A DNA stretch of 24,645 bases, from positions 1-24,645 of IMG/VR virus record IMGVR_UViG_3300042868_003621; one strand, 5' to 3'. Source of the stretch: a virus. Numbering within the stretch: the first letter of the stretch is position 1; every line of letters begins with the position of its first letter. Made by a program: the position numbers and the translations under genes. A model generated the notes under the pieces. That model was not told where the DNA came from. It worked only from the letters and a program-made list of their open reading frames with translations, and did no database searches. Positions 1 to 8,109 of this stretch are shown here, one piece after another.

Positions 1-159
1 GTCCGGCAGTGCGTTGTTGGACCATTTGTCCCGAAAAGCCTCCAGCCTTTCACGCTTCACTGCTTCTTCGGGCGAAGACACTTCGTTCCTCGCCTTAATT
101 TCTTCCACGCGCCCTTGCAGGCGCTCGTCTAAATCTCGTGTAATTCGATTGTTAGCCAT
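1..159 (-). CDS. Hypothetical protein next to the scaffold gene, partial (C-terminus off the left edge)
   Basis: The first 53 codons of a minus-strand gene read from an ATG at 157-159 to the window edge without a stop. An AGGGG ribosome site lies a few bases upstream. The visible part is highly charged and probably a helical coiled coil, ending in FRDKWSNNALPD. Its position just after the scaffold-like gene, where capsid or head-completion genes are usual, suggests a virion role. The Trp-x-x-x-ALP end vaguely recalls small conserved proteins of T7-like phages, but I cannot name it. The function is unknown; that the frame is coding is fairly sure because start, ribosome site and spacing fit the operon. 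Confidence 0.6.
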   Translation of the reverse strand, partial: MANNRITRDLDERLQGRVEEIKARNEVSSPEEAVKRERLEAFRDKWSNNALPD

Positions 160-169
160 GTCTTACCCC

Positions 170-1177
170 TTATTTCGTTACTCGGTTCTTACGGTCAAAA
201 TCTGCGTAGCTTCGGATTGCTTTAGCACGCTTGGATGGGTCGTCCCACATCCCTGCGTCTTTAAGCGCCTGCACGCGGTCTCTGCTCAGTGTGAAGGTGT
301 TCTTTACAGCACTACCACTCACGTCTGTGCGACCACTTGAGGTTCCGCTACGGCGGTTACGGTCTCCGCCTGACATTTTGCTCGTGTACCGGTGGGGTAA
401 ACGTTCTTTCAATCGATTGTCCAACTCGTCCCAATACTCTGGGTCGGCCGGGTCCCAACCTTCGCTAGCCAGCGCGTTGTCAATTACCTTGGCAATGCGG
501 CTGTCTGTGTCTTTACCACTGGGGTCATACCAACGGTTTGAATTCAACCATTGCGTTGCGTTTTCCTGAACAACCTCAGTTGCAGGGTTCGGCACGTTGT
601 TACGGGGCTGTTTGGCCTCTTCCAACTGACGCTGTTTGAGCAGTTGCACTTGCGCCAATTTTGTTTTGGCGTTGTGGAACTGCTCCATGTATTCCATTTG
701 CTCGGCCACGTTGCCCGCCTGCGCGGCCTGCGTTGCCTTCATCTTTGCGTACTCAACGCGCGTTGCCTCGTCTTCCAACAGGCGGTCGATCTGTGCAAAC
801 TGGAATCCTACTGCGGCGTTTTCCACTTGGGCCAACCGGCGCTCAAGGGTCTCGTTGCGGCGTTCCAGCGAACTGATCTTATGCTTTGCGCTAACCTCGC
901 GTTGCTTCGTCAGGTCCTTCTTTAGGCGTCGCTCTTCACGACGCGCGGCTCGAAGGGCCTCTCTGTCTTCTTCGGTGTCACCATCAACATCGCCGCCTTC
1001 GGCCATGCTTTGTGTGTCACCATTCTCATCTTCGTTGTCTTGAGATGAGTCTTGATCATCCGAACCCTCAAACGGGTCTACATGATCTTCCATGGCCGCT
1101 AATGCGCTACCATCATCACGTTCTTTAATGGCGATGTCTTCGCCAGCTTGCATTTCTGCTTTTTGCACTGATTTCAT
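170..1177 (-). CDS. Putative head scaffolding protein
   Basis: This 335-aa protein probably acts as the internal scaffold on which capsid subunits assemble before packaging. Three regions are visible: an acidic segment (about residues 28-72, rich in Asp, Glu and Ser), a long charged helical region likely to form coiled coils (about 72-190), and a C-terminal part with a Trp-rich block (around WLNSNRWYDP and EYWDELDNRL) and a basic end. Acidic N-terminus, coiled-coil middle and basic C-terminus is the usual composition of podovirus scaffolds, whose basic tail contacts the capsid. It lies 11 bp after the GroES-like gene and before a partial gene. The call rests on composition and position, not on a catalytic motif. 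Confidence 0.65.
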   Translation of the reverse strand: MKSVQKAEMQAGEDIAIKERDDGSALAAMEDHVDPFEGSDDQDSSQDNEDENGDTQSMAEGGDVDGDTEEDREALRAARREERRLKKDLTKQREVSAKHKISSLERRNETLERRLAQVENAAVGFQFAQIDRLLEDEATRVEYAKMKATQAAQAGNVAEQMEYMEQFHNAKTKLAQVQLLKQRQLEEAKQPRNNVPNPATEVVQENATQWLNSNRWYDPSGKDTDSRIAKVIDNALASEGWDPADPEYWDELDNRLKERLPHRYTSKMSGGDRNRRSGTSSGRTDVSGSAVKNTFTLSRDRVQALKDAGMWDDPSKRAKAIRSYADFDRKNRVTK

Positions 1178-1188
1178 AACGAAATCCT

Positions 1189-1617
1189 TTATTCAACAAA
1201 TGCGGGGAACATTGTCCTCGCGGTTTCAAAATTATCAATTGAGCAAATAACCTCGCGGTCTTGCAAAATGATAAACACAACCTCGCCGTCGCCGTGTGGA
1301 ACTGCCCAGCGGTCGCCGCCGTACTTGATCACACGAACAAGATCTCCGGGTTCTGCCCATGCGCCTTCTGGCCACGGTTGCAGTGTGTTGAGATCTCTGT
1401 ATGCCAAGGGGCCTACTGCCACCACCTTTGCAATCACCTCGTTCCATTTTTCGGTGGCCTTTGTATCATTAACTAAAATGATGCCGCCTTTTGAAACGTC
1501 TTTGGCTTTTCGCAATTGAACTACGATTCGGTTGCCTTTAAGCTTGATTCCCGGATCAACGGCCGGAAAACAGTCAGCTTCACTCCGACCATCTACTTGG
1601 TACTTGCTCTCTGTCAT
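1189..1617 (-). CDS. GroES-like co-chaperonin
   Basis: This 142-aa protein matches the chaperonin-10 pattern. It has a short N-terminal extension, then GNRIVVQLRKAKDVSKGGII (residues 28-47), where the Gly-Gly-Ile-Ile-Leu stretch (44-48) corresponds to the GroES mobile loop that docks on GroEL. The beta-barrel segment VIAKVVAVGP (61-70) and a GDLVRV motif (91-96) follow. Family members cap host GroEL and help fold phage capsid proteins, as T4 gp31 does. The ATG at 1617 is preferred over a GTG 30 nt upstream because GAGGAATCTGAC precedes it. Its first 38 nt overlap the preceding small gene. Its place in the head operon supports a role in capsid folding. Confidence 0.8.
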   Translation of the reverse strand: MTESKYQVDGRSEADCFPAVDPGIKLKGNRIVVQLRKAKDVSKGGIILVNDTKATEKWNEVIAKVVAVGPLAYRDLNTLQPWPEGAWAEPGDLVRVIKYGGDRWAVPHGDGEVVFIILQDREVICSIDNFETARTMFPAFVE

Positions 1618-1801
1618 TGTCAGATTCCTCGTCCTCTTGCAGGACACTGTTGATAATATCCAAAGCCTCTTTCAGACCTTGGCCTCTTCCTACTAGCTGG
1701 TTGTATTTGTCCCAGCTATCGACCCCATTCAAAACGCCGTCTTGCAATAACAAAACAGCTTCTTTGATCTTGAAGATCGATTCATACAACGGGTCTTTCA
1801 T
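1580..1801 (-). CDS. Hypothetical 73-aa protein of the head operon
   Basis: A small helical protein with a polar, acidic tail. Visible elements are an amphipathic N-terminal segment (KDPLYESIFKIKEAVLLL), a central GRGQGLKEALDII stretch and the acidic ending ...QEDEESDN. Similar short proteins sit among structural genes of other phages and may be head-associated, but I do not recognise a defined family. The ATG at 1801 has AAGGAGG upstream and is preferred to the adjoining in-frame TTG. The 3' end overlaps the GroES-like gene by 38 nt, so the two are probably translationally coupled. Between it and the preceding 58-aa gene lies a perfect 11-bp hairpin. Confidence 0.7.
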   Translation of the reverse strand: MKDPLYESIFKIKEAVLLLQDGVLNGVDSWDKYNQLVGRGQGLKEALDIINSVLQEDEESDNDREQVPSRWSE

Positions 1802-1820
1802 CAAAAACCCTCCTTATAAC

Positions 1821-1846
1821 TAAGTACACACAAAAGTGTGTACTTA
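1821..1846. repeat. Perfect 11-bp hairpin between two head-operon genes
   Basis: TAAGTACACAC and its exact reverse complement flank an AAAA loop. On the transcribed minus strand the stem-loop would lie between the 58-aa gene and the ribosome site of the 73-aa gene. No T run follows it on either strand, so it is not a typical intrinsic terminator. A transcript-processing site, an mRNA-stabilising hairpin or a protein-binding palindrome are possible. The sequence is seen directly; the role is unknown. Confidence 0.7.
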
Positions 1847-1855
1847 CGCCCTAAC

Positions 1856-2032
1856 TTATTTCTTTAAACCGCGACTATTTACGGGCGGTACTTGGTACAA
1901 GGGTGCCTTAGGGGCCATCTTTGAACCAGAGGGTCCTTTTTCTACGGGTGAACCGGGGCCACCTGCGTAGCCGGGCTTGCCTGTCATCATGTAGCTTTTA
2001 CGAAAGCCGATGTTGCTGTTATCTGTTGCCAT
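1856..2032 (-). CDS. Small Gly/Pro-rich protein following the portal gene
   Basis: A 58-aa ORF starts at the ATG of a TAATG overlap with the portal stop (1-nt overlap) and ends at TAA 1856-1858. The portal gene's end (AGGAGCACAG) supplies a good ribosome site 5' of the ATG. The product is basic, rich in Gly, Pro, Ser and Lys, and lacks hydrophobic segments (RKSYMMTGKPGYAGGPGSPV, then APKAPLYQVPPVNSRGLKK). It is probably unstructured. Coupling to the portal suggests a virion or assembly accessory, which is inference. No family is recognised. The same TAATG coupling joins the portal to the gene before it. Confidence 0.7.
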   Translation of the reverse strand: MATDNSNIGFRKSYMMTGKPGYAGGPGSPVEKGPSGSKMAPKAPLYQVPPVNSRGLKK

Positions 2033-4788
2033 TACTGTGCTCCTGTTGGTTGTTGTGCTTGTTGAACCGCTTGGGCCAACTGTTGTTGCGCCTGCATCGC
2101 CGCATCGTGTGCACGTTGCTCTTCTGCTTGCGCTTGGTCTAGCCCATGCTTACGCAAATCCGCGTACGCTTGGCTTTCTGCTTCCAACGCAGTCATCTCT
2201 TGTGAATGCTGTTGTTTAATTTGTTGTGCGCTCAACGCTTGGTCTGAGTTGATCATGGCCACACGCTCTTTGGAAGAGTTGTTAATGTCCGCAATCGCCA
2301 CCTTGGCCGCGTTGTCTTGGTCGGCTAACTGTTGCTGTAGTCCAAGCTTGGCCTGAATCTCTGCCAACTTGGCCTGCATGTCACGCACCTTGTCCGCCAT
2401 CTCGGCTTCCATCTTCTCGCGCTCCAACTGGAAGCGAGCCTGCGCCTCTTCTGTCTTGCGCTTTGTCTCGGCCATTTGTGTTTGCATCAACGCCTGAGAC
2501 GTTGGGTCTGCCATTACGGCCATTTGCATCTGGGACTGTTTAGCCTGTTGCATCTGTTGCACCAACTGCTGGATAATCGGGTTGATGCCTTCAAACGTCT
2601 TCTCTGCGTCTTGGTTGACCAACTGTGCGGCCATGGCCAACGCCTCTTGGGCGGCTTGGTCCAACTTGCGCTCTTCGTTCAACTTGAATGCGTCCTCACC
2701 ACCGGCGGCGTGCGACACGTAGTTGCGCATAGACTGTAGGTAGTGCAGTGTCAGGTGTTGCTTGATGTGTTCCAACATCATGGGCGTCACACCGGGGCTG
2801 ATGAGCGGGTTGCCGCCGTACGCGGGGTCCATCATGTACGCCAAGTGCACCTTCAGGTGGTCAATGTGGCTTTGGTCTGGGAACGCGGCGGCCGCGTGGC
2901 CCATGGTCATCTGCACGTTCTCCAGCGCGGGGTTACTTTCAACCGAGCCCTGTGGGTTAGGCATGACCTTCTCAATGTCAGGCACCTTCATCAACTTCAT
3001 CACGCGCATGTGCGCCTCACGAATGTTGTACAGTTGCGGCGCTTTGTCTGCCAACTGCATTACCAACTGCGCCTGTGTTAAGCGCTGTGTTTCGCTGAAG
3101 ATGTTAGGGTCAGAGATCGGGCTGACGTCTGAGTTGTCTTCAAAGTCCTCAACCGCAATCTCGGCGCCGGACTGGTTGTCCATGTCCTCCAAGTACCAGC
3201 AGTTCAGGCGAGACAGAATCTGCAAGCTCTTAGCCTGACTGCGGTGCAGTCGTGCGTGAATGCTTGAGAACACCTTCGAGCCCTGCTCGATCATTGCCTG
3301 CGTTGTGCCAACAGGTGTGTTGCTGTTCATGTCAGCAATACGGCCCTCGCTGGTCTTCACAACACCTTTAGCCGCGTCAGTCAACCAACCAAGCAGGTTG
3401 TACAGCACCGAGGACGGTGGGTTGAACGGCAGTGGCATGGCCAGCTTGCGCACGTCGTCCACGCCGGGCGAACCCTCGATCTCCATGACCTGTGTTGGCT
3501 CAATGCGGTCCGTCTGTCCACCAATGCGTCCGCCTTTTAGCTTCAGCATGGTCTGGCTGTTGTTCACGTGAGCCGCGTCCATCAGGGCGCGCAATGAGCC
3601 AGTCAGTGCGGCAGACAGGCCACCAATAAGGTGTGGCATGCCAATCGCGTAGGCGCCGCGCCAAGGAATAAATTTGTACTCGACCATCCAATCAAGCTTG
3701 CGCATGCGTGTGTCGCCAGCCGCCCAATTACGGTACAAAGCAACAACCTTGCCGCTTGTCTCGTCGATCGTCATAATGTACGGCGCGCGTGCGCCCTCTG
3801 TCAGAGGGTCGTCGTCCAAACGCAAGAACGTTGTGATCTCGTACACACGGCGCAAACCGTCCACGTTCTTAGACGGCTCTGTGATGCCCTCGATCTTGTC
3901 GTTGGCTTTTTTGGCCTGTGTCTGCTCGTCCACGTTGACGTCGGTTGTGTACAACTCAATGTCAACGTACTCACCCATCTCGACACGTTGCTTGAACATG
4001 TCCTCTGTGATGTCTTGCTGTTCTGTAATGCGCGCGGCTGAGTAAAAATTCGTAGACGCAAACGGCAACAGAATGTTGTCAATCGGCACCCACTCGGGCA
4101 CTGGGCGGTTGAGGTCTTTATCAAAGCGCCATTTCAAATACTGTGAGCCACCAAGGGGAAGCTGTGTGAACAACTGCTCCATCTCGTCGCGGTACTCTTC
4201 AACCTGCTCGGTCAACTGCCAGTTCAGGAAGTTGGCCTTACGCTGTGCTGTGTCCAAACGCTTTTGGTCTGCCTTACCCTTGATGTACGTGCGCACCAAA
4301 CCGTCGGCGGGCAACAACTCTTTAGACGCGTTGGCCGCAAAGTCAACGCAGGCCTCTGCCATGATAGGGTGCACAACCTTGGACGCGCCTTGGAACGTTG
4401 CGCCACCGGGGGCGTCGTTGCCCAGACCAGTGCGGCGAATGCCCTCTTCGTACTGTTTGTCACGCTGTTTGCGTGACTCGCGGTCCACGTCGATAAGGTC
4501 CAAGTACTCTGAAGACAAAGACTGAAGAACGCTGTCTTCCATCTCTTCTGCCAAGTTGGCATAAAACTCTGGGTTCTCTGACGGCTTTTGTGTGTCCAAC
4601 ATGTTGACCACAACCGAGCCATCCTCCAACTCAATAATCTCGGACTCCACGTCGTCAATGTCCAAGTCCAGCGCGTTGGCCAGATCCTGAACTTCTTGTT
4701 CCGTGTCTACCTCTTTGGTTGTCTCGTTTTCTGCGTAAGACAACGCGGACAGGTTACCGCCCTTTTGAATTGGGATAATTGGTTGCAT
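2032..4788 (-). CDS. Portal (head-tail connector) protein
   Basis: This large 918-aa protein is most likely the portal, the dodecameric ring at the packaging vertex. After an acidic N-terminal segment comes a region typical of podovirus portals (GATFQGASKVVHPIMAEACV, FLNWQLTEQVEEYRDEMEQL, QYLKWRFDKD, then PWRGAYAIGMPHLIGGLS and GSLRALMDA). Roughly the last 220 residues are rich in Gln, Ala and Glu and should form a long helical coiled coil, like the extended C-terminal barrel or crown of large portals. The size exceeds classical T7-type portals (about 530 aa) and is nearer to the larger P22-type portals. The gene is coupled to both neighbours by TAATG overlaps. Position between terminase and scaffold genes supports the call. 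Confidence 0.85.
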   Translation of the reverse strand: MQPIIPIQKGGNLSALSYAENETTKEVDTEQEVQDLANALDLDIDDVESEIIELEDGSVVVNMLDTQKPSENPEFYANLAEEMEDSVLQSLSSEYLDLIDVDRESRKQRDKQYEEGIRRTGLGNDAPGGATFQGASKVVHPIMAEACVDFAANASKELLPADGLVRTYIKGKADQKRLDTAQRKANFLNWQLTEQVEEYRDEMEQLFTQLPLGGSQYLKWRFDKDLNRPVPEWVPIDNILLPFASTNFYSAARITEQQDITEDMFKQRVEMGEYVDIELYTTDVNVDEQTQAKKANDKIEGITEPSKNVDGLRRVYEITTFLRLDDDPLTEGARAPYIMTIDETSGKVVALYRNWAAGDTRMRKLDWMVEYKFIPWRGAYAIGMPHLIGGLSAALTGSLRALMDAAHVNNSQTMLKLKGGRIGGQTDRIEPTQVMEIEGSPGVDDVRKLAMPLPFNPPSSVLYNLLGWLTDAAKGVVKTSEGRIADMNSNTPVGTTQAMIEQGSKVFSSIHARLHRSQAKSLQILSRLNCWYLEDMDNQSGAEIAVEDFEDNSDVSPISDPNIFSETQRLTQAQLVMQLADKAPQLYNIREAHMRVMKLMKVPDIEKVMPNPQGSVESNPALENVQMTMGHAAAAFPDQSHIDHLKVHLAYMMDPAYGGNPLISPGVTPMMLEHIKQHLTLHYLQSMRNYVSHAAGGEDAFKLNEERKLDQAAQEALAMAAQLVNQDAEKTFEGINPIIQQLVQQMQQAKQSQMQMAVMADPTSQALMQTQMAETKRKTEEAQARFQLEREKMEAEMADKVRDMQAKLAEIQAKLGLQQQLADQDNAAKVAIADINNSSKERVAMINSDQALSAQQIKQQHSQEMTALEAESQAYADLRKHGLDQAQAEEQRAHDAAMQAQQQLAQAVQQAQQPTGAQ

Positions 4789-6419
4789 TATTGGTTAAAG
4801 CCTCTGTATGCTTTACGAATTGGTTGAGCCATTGGCAACATACCCAGTGCGCTCATGCCAACGCCAACTGGATCGCCTTTGGCCAAATAGTGTCCTGTTT
4901 CTGACGCGTACATTGGGGCCACGGCCATGGCGCCAGCGGGGTTGAGTGTTGCAATGTCGGCCAAACCAAAATTGCCGGGCAGGTTGCTAGAAGGGCCACC
5001 AACTACAGTGTCAGCCATCTTGCGTGCCTTGTAGCGGCCCATGCCAGATTTCTCTAAGAACTCTTGGCCTAGTGAAGAGATGCGCTCACGTGGCGATGCT
5101 TTGTACTCGCTCATGGACGGCTCACGGCGCTCCATGTTGCGCATCAACACCTCTTCAGCCGAGGTGCCCATTCTTGAGCCGCCACTGCGAATGTAGTTTA
5201 GTATGTCCTCTTGTGTGGGCTCTTGTGTGTACCCACCCCCAGCGTAACCGCGGACCATCATCTCGGCCTGCATGTCGCGGGGTGACTGCATGTAGCCGCC
5301 CTCTGCCTTGCCTTGAACGGCACGGCGGCGCTTGTCTTCCAACTCTTGCATCTGCCAGTCTTGCGCAAACGGCGCACGCTGTGCTGGCTCGGTGTCGAGC
5401 AAATAATCACGTTGTTGTTGTGGCTTCCAGTCCGACGGGTGCTTAGTCACCACCGTCTCTGGCAGACCAGACATGCGGGCCTCGTCACGCCACGCGTTCA
5501 TCTCTGCGGTTGCTGGGCCACGGCCCTGCATAGGGCGTTGAGCAATTGGGTTTACGCCAGTGTAGTTGTGGCGCATGGGGTTAATCATCGCGTTGATCGC
5601 GTTGACAATGTCTTCTTGGTCTGGCTCAATGCCGCGGGCCTTGAAGTCAGCGACCACCTTGTCCACCAAAGCGCCGTGCTTACCCAACAACATTTCGTCT
5701 GTCAGTTTTTCCAGTCCGGGACCCTCAAGCTGTGCTGAACGTTCAGCAAACGGCGCGCTGGCGCTGGTCATCTGCGGAATGTCGCCCTCTGTTGCACGAA
5801 TGGCACCCAAGCCACCCATTGCGTCGTCTGACAGGTCCATTGCCTCTTCACCCAACTGCTGGCGTGTTGCCAACTCTTCAGTCGACGGTGTAAATGACTT
5901 GTTCCATGTGCGGTTGGACGTGCGTCCTGTGTTTGCCATGGACATGAACTCGTCTTCAGGGAACGCGTTCTGAAACTGACCCTTGGGGTACGCACGCGCC
6001 TTGATGTTCATTGGCGTCATGTCAAACTGGCTCGGCACACCTTGGAACGGGCCAATTGTCTCGCGTGTTGTCATGCCCTTGGCACGCTCTGGGGTGATTG
6101 TGCGGCCCTCTGGTGTGGTCACTGCGGGGTACGGGCGACCTGAGGCGTCAACAAGCTGGTTTGAAAACGGTGTTTGCTGTTGTGTGCGCGCCATTGTCTG
6201 CGGCGCGTTGCCTGTGGGCTTAGAAAGCGACCTAATGTGGTCTTCTAGTTGTTTTACTTCTTCGGCAGAGGGCGGCTTACCCACGGCCTTTGTGTATTTG
6301 CGAATTGCGTCTTGGATTCGGCTTGCAAACTGACCAACAACATCACCGCCCTTGCCGTAGTGCGGTATTCCGGCTTGTTCATACATCATTTGTGTCGGTG
6401 TTTTAATTGGATTAAGCAT
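4788..6419 (-). CDS. Uncharacterised 543-aa protein with repeated Gly-Gly motifs, likely virion-associated
   Basis: I do not recognise a defined family. The protein is polar, Gln- and Pro-rich and probably loosely folded over most of its length. Short Gly-Gly motifs recur at residues 22-26 (GKGGD), 371-376 (KAEGGY) and 392-397 (YAGGGY). The C-terminal 484-530 region is rich in Ala, Gly and Met (for example AGAMAVAPMY and VGVGMSALGMLPMAQP) and could insert in or contact a membrane. It sits between the terminase block and the portal, coupled to the portal by a TAATG overlap, so a virion-internal or head-assembly role is likely. Such Gly-Gly motifs are frequent in large proteins of aquatic phages, but what they do is not known to me. 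Confidence 0.75.
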   Translation of the reverse strand: MLNPIKTPTQMMYEQAGIPHYGKGGDVVGQFASRIQDAIRKYTKAVGKPPSAEEVKQLEDHIRSLSKPTGNAPQTMARTQQQTPFSNQLVDASGRPYPAVTTPEGRTITPERAKGMTTRETIGPFQGVPSQFDMTPMNIKARAYPKGQFQNAFPEDEFMSMANTGRTSNRTWNKSFTPSTEELATRQQLGEEAMDLSDDAMGGLGAIRATEGDIPQMTSASAPFAERSAQLEGPGLEKLTDEMLLGKHGALVDKVVADFKARGIEPDQEDIVNAINAMINPMRHNYTGVNPIAQRPMQGRGPATAEMNAWRDEARMSGLPETVVTKHPSDWKPQQQRDYLLDTEPAQRAPFAQDWQMQELEDKRRRAVQGKAEGGYMQSPRDMQAEMMVRGYAGGGYTQEPTQEDILNYIRSGGSRMGTSAEEVLMRNMERREPSMSEYKASPRERISSLGQEFLEKSGMGRYKARKMADTVVGGPSSNLPGNFGLADIATLNPAGAMAVAPMYASETGHYLAKGDPVGVGMSALGMLPMAQPIRKAYRGFNQ

Positions 6420-6609
6420 CGTAATCTCGGTTTTTCAAAATTTTGTTGTAGTTTTCAAGGTCCCCGCCCCTAACAATGTCTTTCAACATGCTCCGATACC
6501 CTGCTCTAACCTTGCCCCACACAGAAAATGACTCGCTACGTGCTCGAATACCACGACACATTCGACAACCACACTGCCTGATCTCTTTTGCGTGCGATGA
6601 ACTGTGCAT
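6412..6609 (-). CDS. Small basic Cys-motif protein between terminase and structural genes
   Basis: This 65-aa basic protein has CGCRMC near residues 13-18, followed by GIRARSESFSVWGKVRAGYR. The clustered cysteines with nearby His and Arg suggest a small metal-binding or nucleic-acid-binding unit, which is inference. An excellent AGGAGG precedes the ATG. The 3' end overlaps the 543-aa gene by 8 nt. A 54-bp gap separates it from the terminase stop. It might be packaging-related given its place, but no terminase small-subunit hallmark is visible and I do not name it as such. Confidence 0.65.
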   Translation of the reverse strand: MHSSSHAKEIRQCGCRMCRGIRARSESFSVWGKVRAGYRSMLKDIVRGGDLENYNKILKNRDYDA

Positions 6610-6663
6610 TCAAGGGCCTCCTATAACCAATCACCCATAAATCAGGGTGTTTGTGCCCGAAAA

Positions 6664-8109
6664 TCACGCGGCATAAGGGTTATAAGCCCTGTTTCGCGCT
6701 ATGTCGTCTGCGTGTGCGTAGTCTCTTGGTGGTAGTGGGTCCAACTGGAGCCACCCTGAGTCGCGCAAGACGCGGAGGGCCTGAGATAATGCGTCAACGT
6801 AGTCGTCGTGGCCCTTTGCTTCGGGAAAAGAACACACTTGGCGGATAAAACGCTTGGCCCATGGGGCTACCTCGCCCGGGTTTTCTGGGTCTTCGGGGAT
6901 ATACACCCGTCCTTTTGCAATCAGCGGCGCCACAATGTTCATCCTTTGCACCTTGTCTGCTCGTCCGGGGTTGTATGACCTCACCGGCAGGTGCGCGGCC
7001 TGCAACTCTTGGATCAAAGAGATGCCCGCCGACTTATCTTCCATGAGGATCAGGTCCGTTTTCTTGCCTTTTGCGAACGTGTTGTCCGCGCCGTACACAA
7101 CTTCCTTATAGTCCTCAATCACCTTGCGGCGCAACTCGGGGTACGACAGGTGGTTGTCCCACGCGTCAAGCAATATGCAACTTGTCGCGAAGTCATCTTG
7201 CTCGAACACACCTAGCGCGATGCACGCGGTTGGGTCGTTGTGTGTTTTCTCACTTGTTGCTGGGTCGTATGACACCAGCACGTACTCCAGTGTTGGTGTC
7301 GCCTTGTGCGCTGGCCAACTCCTGAACCACCTGCGCTTGACAATACCCGCGTTCTCGGGGTCCAAGATCTCGCCGTAGATCTCCTGCTTGCCCAAGTCTG
7401 TGCCCTCGTAGGCCTCAAGCTGTTTGAAGAACGTCGACGACAGGTTGGCCCTGTTGTCGTATGAGGAGGCTCTGGACACGTACACGTCGCCGCCCACCTT
7501 GCCCTCGTTCAGGTCTGTGATAAGTTCCAGTGGTTTTGGCGTGGTGGTGATGATCGACTGCACACGGGCTATGCGCGGGTCAGTCAGGCGCAGTGTGAAC
7601 TGAATCTGGTCGTACGCGTCGTCAATGTACTCGAACGCGCACAACTCGTCTGCCCACATGCCGTGCCACTGTGTACCCCGGAAGCGCTCTGGCTCAGACG
7701 CCGGGATGCCGCGGATCATGCTTCCATTCTTCAACGTCAACTCAAACAGCGACTTGTTGTAGTCCTTGATCAGCGAAGAGGGTATGATGTTCAAGAGGCC
7801 CGAGTCACCCTCGAAGCACGTTGCCCGAATGTCGTTTGATGTTGGCGCCGTCACCAACCAGCGGGTCTTGTCGTAGATTGCCGCGCGCAAGCCTAACCAG
7901 TTTGACGCCGTGTGCGTCTTGCCCGAACCCCGGCCGGCTAAAAGCAAGAAGGTATCGTACTCCCCGTCGTCCGGCTCTCGTTGGTGGGGCAGGGCTGTTA
8001 GCTCCCACCTCACCCGCCACAGTGCCAGATCCAGTTGCTCTTTGGGCCACCCCTTGTTCTGTTCGGCAAACGCCTTGAGTAGTTTTTGCTGTGTGTCGTT
8101 CATAGGCAT
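6664..8109 (-). CDS. terL: Terminase large subunit (packaging ATPase-nuclease)
   Basis: This 481-aa protein is the motor that pumps DNA into the head and cuts it. ATPase domain: Walker A AGRGSGKT (residues 58-65), Walker B MWADE (151-155), coupling motif ITTTPKP (187-193). Nuclease domain: acidic residues in VLVSYDPA (Asp282), LMEDKSAG (Glu357) and GHDDYVDA (Asp435/436). Length and motif order are normal, with no intein inserted. Translation could begin at 8109 (MPMNDTQ) or at the ATG at 8103. The latter forms an ATGA overlap with the upstream Hint-like gene and may be the real start. The long Hint-like ORF immediately upstream is unusual. Confidence 0.95.
   Translation of the reverse strand: MPMNDTQQKLLKAFAEQNKGWPKEQLDLALWRVRWELTALPHQREPDDGEYDTFLLLAGRGSGKTHTASNWLGLRAAIYDKTRWLVTAPTSNDIRATCFEGDSGLLNIIPSSLIKDYNKSLFELTLKNGSMIRGIPASEPERFRGTQWHGMWADELCAFEYIDDAYDQIQFTLRLTDPRIARVQSIITTTPKPLELITDLNEGKVGGDVYVSRASSYDNRANLSSTFFKQLEAYEGTDLGKQEIYGEILDPENAGIVKRRWFRSWPAHKATPTLEYVLVSYDPATSEKTHNDPTACIALGVFEQDDFATSCILLDAWDNHLSYPELRRKVIEDYKEVVYGADNTFAKGKKTDLILMEDKSAGISLIQELQAAHLPVRSYNPGRADKVQRMNIVAPLIAKGRVYIPEDPENPGEVAPWAKRFIRQVCSFPEAKGHDDYVDALSQALRVLRDSGWLQLDPLPPRDYAHADDIARNRAYNPYAA

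Noticed and set aside
551-1043. Plus-strand frames opposite the scaffold gene
   Set aside because: Antisense shadows with repetitive Leu/Arg composition and no ribosome sites.
6412-6609. Terminase small subunit
   Set aside because: It lies near terL, but the 65-aa Cys-motif protein lacks the usual length and N-terminal helix-turn-helix, so position alone is insufficient.
6664-8109. Intein inserted inside terL
   Set aside because: The terminase frame is continuous with normal motif spacing; the intein-like sequence is a separate upstream ORF.
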